From: AC-32 sp035518635
Lineage (GTDB): Bacteria > Actinomycetota > Thermoleophilia > Gaiellales > Gaiellaceae
NCBI GenBank assembly: GCA_035518635.1
Contig: DATIXI010000022.1
Span: 1-15,274, forward strand
Direction: 5' to 3'
Length of the DNA stretch: 15,274 nt
How positions within the stretch are numbered: position 1 is the first letter of the stretch; each line of letters starts with the position of its first letter. A model generated the notes under the pieces. The model was not told where the DNA came from, searched no databases, and saw only the letters and a program-made list of their open reading frames with translations. Below, one piece after another: positions 6,157 through 12,795 of the stretch. The translations under genes were made by a program, and so were the position numbers.

Positions 6157-8268
6157 TCAAGTGTCGGCGTACACCGAGCCGGAGCCGGCGCCGGCCTTCG
6201 GCGGCTCGGTGGGGACCCTCGCGTGCGGGGTCGGCCGCGACGCCGGCCACCAGTTCCAGCGGCCGAGAATCGCCATCAACGACGGGACAAGCAGCGCGCG
6301 CACGATCGACGCATCGATCAGGACGGCGATCGCGATCCCGATTCCGACTTCCTTGACGATGATGACCTGCGAGGTCGCGAACGCGCCGACAGCGACGCAG
6401 AAGAGCAGTGCGGCCGCCGTGATGATGCGGCCGGTGCGCTCGAGCCCGACGGCGACCGCCTCTCTGTTCGGAAGCCCGCTGTCCCACGCCTCCTTGATGC
6501 GCGTGAGCAGGAAGACTCCGTAGTCGGTCGCGAGCCCGAAGGCGACCGCGAAGAGCACAACCGGCTGCGTCAGCTCGAGCGCGTTCTGGCCGCGGTAGTC
6601 GAGCAGTCCTTCGAGTCGGCCGTCTTGGAAGACGAAGACGAGGATCCCGAACGTCGCCGAGAGGGTGAGCACGTTCATCAGCAGAGCCTTCAGGGGCAGC
6701 ACGAGTGATCGGGTCGCGGCCCAGAGCAGCGCGAAGGTCACCGTCGCGAGCAGCGCCGCTGCGAGTGGCAGCTCCGTCCCGAGCGCGTGCTTCTGGTCCA
6801 GGAACTGGGCCGTCGCTCCGCCGACGAGCGCGCCGCCTGGCAGCGCGCGCATCTGCCGGACGAGGCGCTGCGACGCCGGGTCGAGGAACGGCTTGCCGGA
6901 GGCCGCCTGAATCTCCCACACCCGAGGGGCGAGCCGCCGCGGCGGCAGAACGAGCGGCGCCCGGACGGAAGCGGCGTATGCACCCGCGTCGGCTGCCGTA
7001 CCGCGGAGGACCGCATAGGCGGGCGAGACGGCGGTCGTCGGAAAGTCGCGGCGGAGCGCGGTGTCAACGACTCGCGAGGAGAGCTTCGGCGGCAGCACCG
7101 AGGCGTCGACGCCCGTGAAGCGGATGGAGAAGAACGGCACCGCCAGCACGACGAGCAGCGCGGTGGCGGCGATCACGACGGGCACGGGCCGTCGCATCAA
7201 CGCCTGCGCCAGCCGGTACCAACCGCCGCGCTCGCCGCGGGCTGCGCGCTCGGCCGCGCGCCGCCAGCGGCTGGGCGAGAGCGCGTTGACATGCTCCCCG
7301 AGAAGCACGAAGAGCGCGGGCAGGACGGTCAGCGAGATCAATCCGGCAAGGGGCGCGACGAGCCCGCCGGCGATGCCCATCGAGCGGAGGAAGCCGAGCG
7401 GGAAGACCGCGAGAGTCGCGATCGCCGCCCCGACCGTGAACGAGCTGAACGCGACCGTGCGGCCTGCAGTTGCGGTCGTGCGACGCACAGCGTCCGGACG
7501 TGGGCCGACCCGGGCGAGCTCCTCCCGGTAACGAGAGACGAGGAGGAGGCTGTAGTCGATCCCGAGGCCGAGCCCGATGCCCGTGACGATGTTGAGCGCG
7601 TAGGTCGAGACCGGCGTCGCGAGGTCGACCACGCGGAGGACGAGCAGCCCGCCCAGGATCGTCAGCGCCCCGCAGATCAGCGGAAGGAGCGCGGCGACGA
7701 AGCTGCGGAACACCCAGAGCGCGAGCAGGAAGAGCAGGGGGAAGGCGATCTCCTCCGCGAATGTCAGGTCGTGCTGCACCTGGTGGTTCACCTGGACGAC
7801 GGCAAGGGCCGTTCCACCCACCGCAACGCCGTCGATCCCCGCCAGCCGGCGCTCGACGCGCTCGGCGCCCTCTCGCCAGACGCGCTGCGACACCCCGGCC
7901 TTCGCGTAGGCGGCGAGCAGCACCTCCTTGCCGTCCCTCGAGCGCAGCGGGGCGGCGATCACCGGAAACACCGGCTCTGCGCGGATCGCCGCAGCGACCA
8001 GCGCGAGCCGCTGCGGCGACGGGCGGCGGACGAGCACGAGGACCTGCGGCGCCGCCGAGATTCCGGACGCCGACTCGACCGCGCGCTCGGCGCGGAGGCT
8101 CTGGCTCCCGTGCGCGACGAAGTCGTTCGATCCGCGGCCCAGCAGGTGCGGGGTGGCGAGGCCGAAGGTCACCGCGACGACGGCGAATGCTGCGGCGGCT
8201 GCGAGCACCCGCCGCGGCGCACGAACCGCCAACTCGCCGAGAGCGCGCACCATCACCTCCATTGACAT
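6157..8268 (-). CDS. MMPL-family (RND-type) membrane transporter
   Basis: 703 aa, the usual length for actinobacterial MMPL proteins, which export lipids or drugs across the inner membrane using the proton gradient. Two halves are visible: a first helix (about 21-43), an extracytoplasmic domain (to about 170), five helices (about 172-325), a helix at about 361-381, a second outside domain, and five more helices (about 501-665). The duplicated functional motif is present in both halves (GLGLGIDYS, 232-240; FGLATDYGVF, 577-586), supplying the Asp-Tyr pairs of the proton relay. The C-terminus carries GRWNWWP (669-675), typical of the family. ATG 8268 is used here; ATGs at 8262 and 8253 are alternatives, the last only two bases after a GGAGG. 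It is the first gene of the operon continued by marR and the MFS exporter, and divergent from drrA-like. The substrate is unknown. Confidence 0.93.
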   Translation of the reverse strand: MSMEVMVRALGELAVRAPRRVLAAAAAFAVVAVTFGLATPHLLGRGSNDFVAHGSQSLRAERAVESASGISAAPQVLVLVRRPSPQRLALVAAAIRAEPVFPVIAAPLRSRDGKEVLLAAYAKAGVSQRVWREGAERVERRLAGIDGVAVGGTALAVVQVNHQVQHDLTFAEEIAFPLLFLLALWVFRSFVAALLPLICGALTILGGLLVLRVVDLATPVSTYALNIVTGIGLGLGIDYSLLLVSRYREELARVGPRPDAVRRTTATAGRTVAFSSFTVGAAIATLAVFPLGFLRSMGIAGGLVAPLAGLISLTVLPALFVLLGEHVNALSPSRWRRAAERAARGERGGWYRLAQALMRRPVPVVIAATALLVVLAVPFFSIRFTGVDASVLPPKLSSRVVDTALRRDFPTTAVSPAYAVLRGTAADAGAYAASVRAPLVLPPRRLAPRVWEIQAASGKPFLDPASQRLVRQMRALPGGALVGGATAQFLDQKHALGTELPLAAALLATVTFALLWAATRSLVLPLKALLMNVLTLSATFGILVFVFQDGRLEGLLDYRGQNALELTQPVVLFAVAFGLATDYGVFLLTRIKEAWDSGLPNREAVAVGLERTGRIITAAALLFCVAVGAFATSQVIIVKEVGIGIAIAVLIDASIVRALLVPSLMAILGRWNWWPASRPTPHARVPTEPPKAGAGSGSVYADT

Positions 8269-8311
8269 CGAGAGGGCATCCCTCGCCGGGATGCGACCTC
8301 AATCTCTCGTG

Positions 8312-8350
8312 CTCCGGCCCCGGCCGCATCGGTGCGGCCACCGACCGGAG
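8312..8350. repeat. Nested inverted repeat between the divergent MMPL and ABC operons
   Basis: An inner perfect 7-bp stem GGCCGCA/TGCGGCC (8322-8328 with 8333-8339, loop TCGG) is enclosed by an outer stem CTCCGG/CCGGAG (8312-8317 with 8345-8350). No T-run follows on either strand, so it is not an intrinsic terminator. It could be an operator for the divergent promoters or a 5'-UTR structure of the MMPL mRNA. The rest of the 217-base gap (8269-8485) shows only a weak GTACG...CGTAC dyad and no clear promoter. Confidence 0.4.
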
Positions 8351-8485
8351 TGCCTCCAACTACGGATGGTCTGCCATGGTTCTCGGAACGGCGAAGGATC
8401 GGCAAGGCGCGATCGGTCTTTTCCCGTACGCCTCGTAGGGATCCGTACCGATGCGGCAGCGCCAGGCCGAGACGACAGTTGCGAC

Positions 8486-9520
8486 ATGAGCGCGACCGTC
8501 GATGCGTGGCGTGTCCCCGCGGGCGGGGAGTCCGCGCAGGAGGTTCGCGGCTCGGTCGTGGTCGCCTCGGAGCTCGCTCGCCGTTTCGGAGAAGTCGATG
8601 CCGTCCGGGGCGTGTCCTTCCAGATCTCGGAGGGCGAGGTGTTCGGCTTCCTGGGCCCGAACGGAGCCGGCAAGACGACGACCATCGGCATGCTCTGCAC
8701 ACTGCTGCGTCCGACGTCGGGCTCGGCGCTCGTAGCCGGTCACGACGTCGTACGGGAGCGCCTCGCCGTGCGCCGCTCGATCGGGCTCGTCTTCCAGGAT
8801 CCCACTCTCGACCAGTACCTGAGCGGTGAGGAGAACCTCCGCTTCCACGCCTACGCCTACGGAGTGCCCAAGCGCGAGCGCGAGCAGCGGATGCGCGCGC
8901 TGCTGGAGTTGATGGAGCTCTGGGAGCGGCGGAAGGACCCCGTCCGCGACTACTCGGGTGGCATGAAGCGCCGCCTCGAGCTCGCCCGCGGGCTCCTCCA
9001 CCGCCCGCGCGTCCTCTTCCTCGACGAGCCGACGCTCGGGCTCGACCCGCAGACCCGCAACCGGATCTGGGAGTACGTGCTCGAGCTCCGGAGACGAGAG
9101 GGGGTGACGATCTTCCTCACCACCCACTACATGGACGAGGCAGAGCATTGCGACCGTCTTGCCGTGATCGACCACGGAGAGATCGTCGCGCTCGACACGC
9201 CCGAGGCGTTGAAGGACTCCGTCGGCGGGGACGTCGTGACTCTCCGCGCCGAGGACAACGCGGCGGCGGCCGAGGAGCTGGAGAGACGGTACGGACTCAG
9301 CCCGCAACCGGCGAACGGGACCGTCTCCTTCACGGTCGCACACGGCGAGGAGTTCCTCCCAGGGCTCGTTCGAGAGTTCCCCGTGCCCCTGCTCGCAGTG
9401 GGGGTCCGGCGGCCGACGCTCGACGACGTCTTCCTCGAGCTCACGGGCCGGGCGATCCGGGACGAGCACGCCGACGAGCTCGCGCAGCTCCGGAGGATGG
9501 CACGCATGAGGGGGCGCTGA
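8486..9520 (+). CDS. DrrA-like ABC transporter ATP-binding protein
   Basis: 344 aa. The ATPase has Walker A GPNGAGKT (57-64), Q-loop (VFQDP, Q104), signature YSGGM (156-160), Walker B VLFLDEP (176-182) and H-loop TTHYMDEAE (H214). The C-terminal extension with RRPTLDDVFLELTGR (309-322) is the hallmark of the daunorubicin-resistance DrrA / ABC-2 drug-export group. It powers export through the permease encoded 2 bases downstream. The ATG at 8486 is chosen because it gives a normal-length N-terminus; the frame stays open far upstream (to 7928) on the strand opposite MMPL, which is not credible coding. No strong ribosome binding site precedes it. The predicted substrate is a hydrophobic drug, lipid or polyketide; nothing in the window makes such a compound, so a resistance or envelope role is equally possible. 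Confidence 0.93.
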   Translation: MSATVDAWRVPAGGESAQEVRGSVVVASELARRFGEVDAVRGVSFQISEGEVFGFLGPNGAGKTTTIGMLCTLLRPTSGSALVAGHDVVRERLAVRRSIGLVFQDPTLDQYLSGEENLRFHAYAYGVPKREREQRMRALLELMELWERRKDPVRDYSGGMKRRLELARGLLHRPRVLFLDEPTLGLDPQTRNRIWEYVLELRRREGVTIFLTTHYMDEAEHCDRLAVIDHGEIVALDTPEALKDSVGGDVVTLRAEDNAAAAEELERRYGLSPQPANGTVSFTVAHGEEFLPGLVREFPVPLLAVGVRRPTLDDVFLELTGRAIRDEHADELAQLRRMARMRGR

Positions 9521-9522
9521 GC

Positions 9523-10332
9523 ATGGAGGTCGTAGTGCGCGGAGCCTGGGTGATCGCGTACCGCGAGCTCCTCCGCTACGTGCGGGAGCGGGCGCGGGTG
9601 ATCTCCTCGCTCGCAATGCCGCTCGTGTTCCTGGTCATCTTCGGCGCCGGCCTGAATCGCTCGATGGGCAGGCTCACGGGCGGGGTCGACTATCTCCAGT
9701 TCATGTACCCCGGGATCATCGCCATGACCGTCTTCATGAGCTCGCTCATGTCCGGCCTCTCCGTGGTCTGGGACCGCGAGTTCGGGTTCTTGAAGGAGGT
9801 GCTCGTGGCGCCGCTCAGCCCGGCCGGCATCGTGTTCGGCAAGGCGCTCGGGGCGGCGACTATCGCCCTCGGGCAGGCGCTCATCCTGCTCTTGCTGGCG
9901 CCTTTCATCGGGGTGCACGTCAGCGTGATGCTCGTGCTCGAGCTCGTGCCGCTGCTGCTCGTCATCTCCTTCGCCTTGTCCGGCCTGGGACTCCTGATCG
10001 CCTCGCGTATGCACTCGCAGCAGAGCTTCCAGCTCGTGATGCAGATCGTGATCTTCCCGCTCACGTTTCTCGCAGGAATCTTCTTCGCGGTCAACAACGT
10101 CCCCACGTGGATGGCCGTCGTCTCCAAGCTCGACCCGCTCACCTACGGCGTCGACGCGATCCGCCGCCTCTTCCTCGAGGGTCAGGTTCCCGCCACTGGC
10201 ACTCCGAACCAGCTCTTCGGCGTCGAGGTCCTCGGGCACACGACGCACGCCTTCGAGGACATCCTCGTCGTGGTTCTGCTCGGCGCCCTCCTGCTCGGCG
10301 CCGCTGCAGTCACCTTCGGCCGCCAGGAGTAG
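9523..10332 (+). CDS. DrrB-like ABC-2 type permease
   Basis: 269 aa with about six membrane helices and the ABC-2 permease layout: an amphipathic N-terminal segment (YRELLRYVRERARV), a first helix MPLVFLVIFGAGL (32-44), the YLQFMYPGIIAMTVFMSS segment, the conserved VVWDREFGFLKEVLVAPLSPAGIVFGKAL coupling region in pieces at about 82-110, and the late FPLTFLAGIFF..NNVPTWM..VSKLDPLTYGVDAIR region diagnostic for DrrB-type exporters. ATG 9523 begins 2 bases after the drrA-like stop, with GAGGGGGCG upstream as a likely ribosome binding site inside the preceding gene, so the two are co-translated. It forms the membrane channel of the exporter. It ends 36 bases from the convergent universal stress protein gene, with no strong terminator seen between them. 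Confidence 0.93.
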   Translation: MEVVVRGAWVIAYRELLRYVRERARVISSLAMPLVFLVIFGAGLNRSMGRLTGGVDYLQFMYPGIIAMTVFMSSLMSGLSVVWDREFGFLKEVLVAPLSPAGIVFGKALGAATIALGQALILLLLAPFIGVHVSVMLVLELVPLLLVISFALSGLGLLIASRMHSQQSFQLVMQIVIFPLTFLAGIFFAVNNVPTWMAVVSKLDPLTYGVDAIRRLFLEGQVPATGTPNQLFGVEVLGHTTHAFEDILVVVLLGALLLGAAAVTFGRQE

Positions 10333-10368
10333 CGTCGCTCCCGCCCGGCCGTGGCGCTCGCAGTCCGC

Positions 10369-10812
10369 TCACGACCGGGCCGAGCCGCCGTGCTTGTGGA
10401 CGATGACGACCGGACAGGGTGCGTGCTGGGCGCACTGCTGGCCGACGGAGCCGAGCAGGAGTCCGACGAAGCCCCCGTGTCCCCGTGAGCCCACGACGAG
10501 GAGGTCGGCGTCGCGGGCCTCTTCGACGAGTTCGAGAGCGGGCTGTCCCTCGCGGACCACGCGCTCGACCTCGAGTCCCGCGACCTCATCACCGGCGGCC
10601 TCGAGAGCAGCCCCCAGCCTGGCACGCGCATCCTCATCGAACTCGCTGAAGCCGACGGCGGGCCCGAGCCCTCCGCTGTAGGCGATCGTCGGGACGTGCC
10701 AGACGGTGACGACCCGTAGCCGGTCGCCCCGGAGCCGCGCCTCTGAGGCAGCGAATCGAAGCGCTTCCTGCGCACCCTCCGAACCGTCCACGCCGACCAC
10801 CACCGTTCCCAT
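10369..10812 (-). CDS. Universal stress protein (UspA family)
   Basis: 147 aa, a single-domain Usp. ATG 10812 is chosen because a strong GAGGAGGT lies 6 bases upstream and the fold begins immediately (MGTVVVGVDGSEGAQEAL); the frame is open further upstream but without Usp-like sequence. The ATP-binding signature G-2x-G-9x-G-S is intact (G108, G111, G121, S122 in VVGSRGHGGFVGLLLGSV), followed by the last strand CPVVIVHK. It therefore belongs to the ATP-binding class rather than the UspA-like class lacking this motif. These cytoplasmic proteins help cells survive growth arrest and stress; the molecular target is not visible. It is convergent with the ABC exporter and divergent from the small ORF/aldo-keto reductase pair, and appears to be a single-gene unit. 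Confidence 0.93.
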   Translation of the reverse strand: MGTVVVGVDGSEGAQEALRFAASEARLRGDRLRVVTVWHVPTIAYSGGLGPAVGFSEFDEDARARLGAALEAAGDEVAGLEVERVVREGQPALELVEEARDADLLVVGSRGHGGFVGLLLGSVGQQCAQHAPCPVVIVHKHGGSARS

Positions 10813-10982
10813 CTCGACCTCCTCTCGTGCAAGAGCCGATGCCCGAGCTCGTGAGCCTTCACAGGCTCGCAGATCCGGGGTAGGGGCGCACCCGTTTTGG
10901 AGCTGTCGGGTCCTCGTGCCGCCCACGGCTGCCCCTGCCCTGCCCGCGAACCGGGGCTGTTTGAAAGCATCTTCGGGCAGAG

Positions 10983-11216
10983 ATGTTCAGAAGCCTCGCC
11001 GGTTACCTCCGCCGCCATCAGCTCGCGCTGACGAAGATCGCCAAGAAGACCCTGCTCGCTCTGAACGCCGGTCCTTCGACGACCATGCCGGTCGACATCA
11101 CGGGGAGCGGGATCGAGGTCGCCGCCTCGGGCGCTTCGGCCACCGTCGACTTCGACGTGATCGCGCGCCAGCTGTCTGCCTGGGGGATGACGACGCCCTC
11201 GAAGCTGGGCTCGTGA
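10983..11216 (+). CDS. Small protein of unknown function, coupled to the aldo/keto reductase
   Basis: 77 aa, not recognised as a known family. About nine in ten third codon positions are G or C, and its TGA overlaps the GTG of the next gene (GTGA, 11213-11216), both arguing for real coding. The first 16 residues (MFRSLAGYLRRHQLAL) resemble the start of a widespread group of secreted proteins that I associate with Thermoleophilia, where this is followed by a hydrophobic ALFxALGGTxYA signal segment. Here the hydrophobic part is replaced by a basic stretch (TKIAKKTLLAL). The rest (MPVDITGSGIEVAASGASATVDFDVIARQLSAW) shows no motif I can name. There is no clear ribosome binding site before ATG 10983. 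It may be a true small protein, a leader that couples translation of the reductase, or a remnant of a larger gene. Confidence 0.55.
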   Translation: MFRSLAGYLRRHQLALTKIAKKTLLALNAGPSTTMPVDITGSGIEVAASGASATVDFDVIARQLSAWGMTTPSKLGS

Positions 11217-12103
11217 GGACGCGGACGCTCGGCCCGCTCGAGGTCTCGGTCGTCGGGCTCGGCTGCAACAACTTCGGCCGGCGGGTCGACGAGGCTGGGA
11301 CACGGGCCGTCGTCGACGCGGCGCTCGAGGTCGGCGTGACGTTCCTCGACACGGCCGAGAGCTACGGGGACGGGCGCAGCGAGGCGTTTCTGGGCGAGGC
11401 GCTGCGCGGCCGGCGCGACCGGGTCGTGCTCGCAACCAAGTTCGGCGGGGGCGGCGCGGCGGGCAGCGGCAGAGGAGCGCGCGAGGCGATCCGTGGTGCG
11501 CTCGAAGGCAGCCTGCGCCGCCTCCGGACCGATCACGTCGACCTCTACCAGCACCACCAGGAGGATCCGGACACACCCCTCGCCGAGACGATCGGCGCGC
11601 TGGACGAGCTCGTGCGCGAGGGGAGGATCCGCGCCTACGGGACGTCCAACTACTCGGCCGAGCGGATGGAGGAGGCGGTCTCGCTCGCCCAGGAGGCCTA
11701 CGTCTCGGAGCAGAGCGAGTACTCCTGGCTCGAGCGCGAGGCCGAGCGGGAGCTCCTGCCGGCCTGCGAGCGCCTCGGGCTCGGCTTCATCCCGTACTTC
11801 CCGCTCGCGAGCGGCCTCCTGACCGGGAAATACCGCCGCGGCGAGCCCGCGCCGGCGGGGACCCGCCTCCACGGCAGGGAGATCGACGACGAGCAGTACG
11901 ACCTCCTCGAGGCGCTCGAGGCCTTCGCTGTCGAGCGCGGGGTGTCGCTGCTCCAAGTCGCGATCGGCGGGCTCGCCGCGCAGGCGCCTGTCGTGTCGGT
12001 GATCGCGGGCGCGACGAAGCCCGAGCAGGTGCGGGCGAACGCGGCCGCGGGGGCCTGGGAGCCGACGTTCGAGGACATCGCCGGGCTGCGCGCGCTGGGC
12101 TAG
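11213..12103 (+). CDS. Aldo/keto reductase
   Basis: 296 aa, a cytoplasmic NADPH-dependent oxidoreductase of the AKR superfamily ((beta/alpha)8 barrel). The catalytic tetrad is complete: D46 and Y51 in FLDTAESYGDG, K76 in LATKFGG, H114 in DLYQHHQ. The cofactor-binding end is recognisable as SVIAGATKPEQVRANAAA (262-279). The usual AL-W-L motif before it is altered to QVAIGGLAAQ, a mild deviation. It is most like the group that reduces small aldehydes or ketones (yeast-Gcy/YajO/PdxI-like 'predicted oxidoreductases'); the real substrate is unknown. The start is the GTG at 11213, because the aligned family start MRTRTLGPLEVSVVGLG follows at once and the codon overlaps the previous stop; the frame is open upstream but opposite the Usp gene. 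It ends 4 bases before the palindrome in front of tetR. Confidence 0.93.
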   Translation: MRTRTLGPLEVSVVGLGCNNFGRRVDEAGTRAVVDAALEVGVTFLDTAESYGDGRSEAFLGEALRGRRDRVVLATKFGGGGAAGSGRGAREAIRGALEGSLRRLRTDHVDLYQHHQEDPDTPLAETIGALDELVREGRIRAYGTSNYSAERMEEAVSLAQEAYVSEQSEYSWLEREAERELLPACERLGLGFIPYFPLASGLLTGKYRRGEPAPAGTRLHGREIDDEQYDLLEALEAFAVERGVSLLQVAIGGLAAQAPVVSVIAGATKPEQVRANAAAGAWEPTFEDIAGLRALG

Positions 12104-12107
12104 CTGG

Positions 12108-12135
12108 AATAAGCGGAGCTGGCGCTCCGCTTATT
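12108..12135. promoter_or_regulatory. Putative TetR operator (perfect 12-bp palindrome)
   Basis: AATAAGCGGAGC (12108-12119) is the exact reverse complement of GCTCCGCTTATT (12124-12135), around TGGC. It ends 9 bases before the tetR GTG. AAGCGGA..TCCGCTT arms of this kind are typical of TetR-family operators. TATTAG (12132-12137) could be a -10 box giving a leaderless transcript starting at or next to the GTG, in which case repressor binding would block the promoter. A second role as terminator of the reductase gene is possible, but only a two-T stretch ends the stem. Confidence 0.7.
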
Positions 12136-12144
12136 AGTTACACT

Positions 12145-12795
12145 GTGACCGTGACGAGCGCGACCGAGAGCCGAACGAAGACCCTACGCCGCGACGCGCA
12201 GCGGAACCGCGAGCGCATCGTCGCCGCCGCGCGAGCGCTCTTCGCGCGCGACGGCCTCGAGGCCTCGGTCGACGACATCACGCGCGAGGCGGGCGTGGGG
12301 ATGGGAACGCTTTACCGACACTTCCCGACCAAGGAGGAGCTGATCGACGCCGTGCTCGAGGACGCGTTCGACGAGGTCGTCGGATTGGCGGAGCTGGCCC
12401 TCGCCGAGGACGACGCCTGGGCCGGGCTTCGCGGATTCCTCGAGCAGGTCTTCGCGCTGCGCGTCGAGAACCGCGGGCTGAAGGACGTCATCGCCGCGCA
12501 GCACGGCCCGCGCGCCGACGCCATGCGCGCCCGGATGCAGCCGTTGCTGCGGCGCATGATCGAGCGCGCACAGAGCCAGAGGTCGTTGCGCAGGGACTTC
12601 GCGCCCGAGGACATGCCGCTCGTCTTCTGGACGGTCGACCGCGTGATCGAGACGACCGCGGCGATCGCGCCCGAGGCCTGGCGCCGCCAGCTGGCGCTAC
12701 AGCTCGACGGCCTGCGCGCCGAGGCTGCTTCTCCGCTTCCGCGGCCGCCGCTCACGCGAGCCCAGCTCGACCGCGCGGCCGGGAGGCGCCGGTGA
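12145..12795 (+). CDS. TetR-family transcriptional repressor
   Basis: 216 aa. The N-terminal helix-turn-helix is classic: RRDAQRNRERIVAAARALFARDGLEASVDDITREAGVGMGTLYRHFPTKEELIDAV, in pieces at about 15-70, with the recognition helix at VGMGTLYRHF (51-60). The C-terminal all-helical part (about 75-200) is the ligand-binding and dimerisation domain, of the actinobacterial type found next to MFS pumps. The start is GTG 12145 (another GTG at 12151 is in frame); no ribosome binding site is visible, consistent with a leaderless mRNA. The stop overlaps the next gene by 4 bases (GTGA), so repressor and exporter are co-translated. It probably binds the palindrome at 12108-12135 and represses its own operon until a drug-like ligand binds; the ligand is unknown. 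Confidence 0.94.
   Translation: MTVTSATESRTKTLRRDAQRNRERIVAAARALFARDGLEASVDDITREAGVGMGTLYRHFPTKEELIDAVLEDAFDEVVGLAELALAEDDAWAGLRGFLEQVFALRVENRGLKDVIAAQHGPRADAMRARMQPLLRRMIERAQSQRSLRRDFAPEDMPLVFWTVDRVIETTAAIAPEAWRRQLALQLDGLRAEAASPLPRPPLTRAQLDRAAGRRR

Noticed and set aside
10706..11212. Upstream extension of the aldo/keto reductase frame
   Set aside because: It runs opposite the universal stress protein and through a different frame of the small ORF; the family start aligns at GTG 11213.
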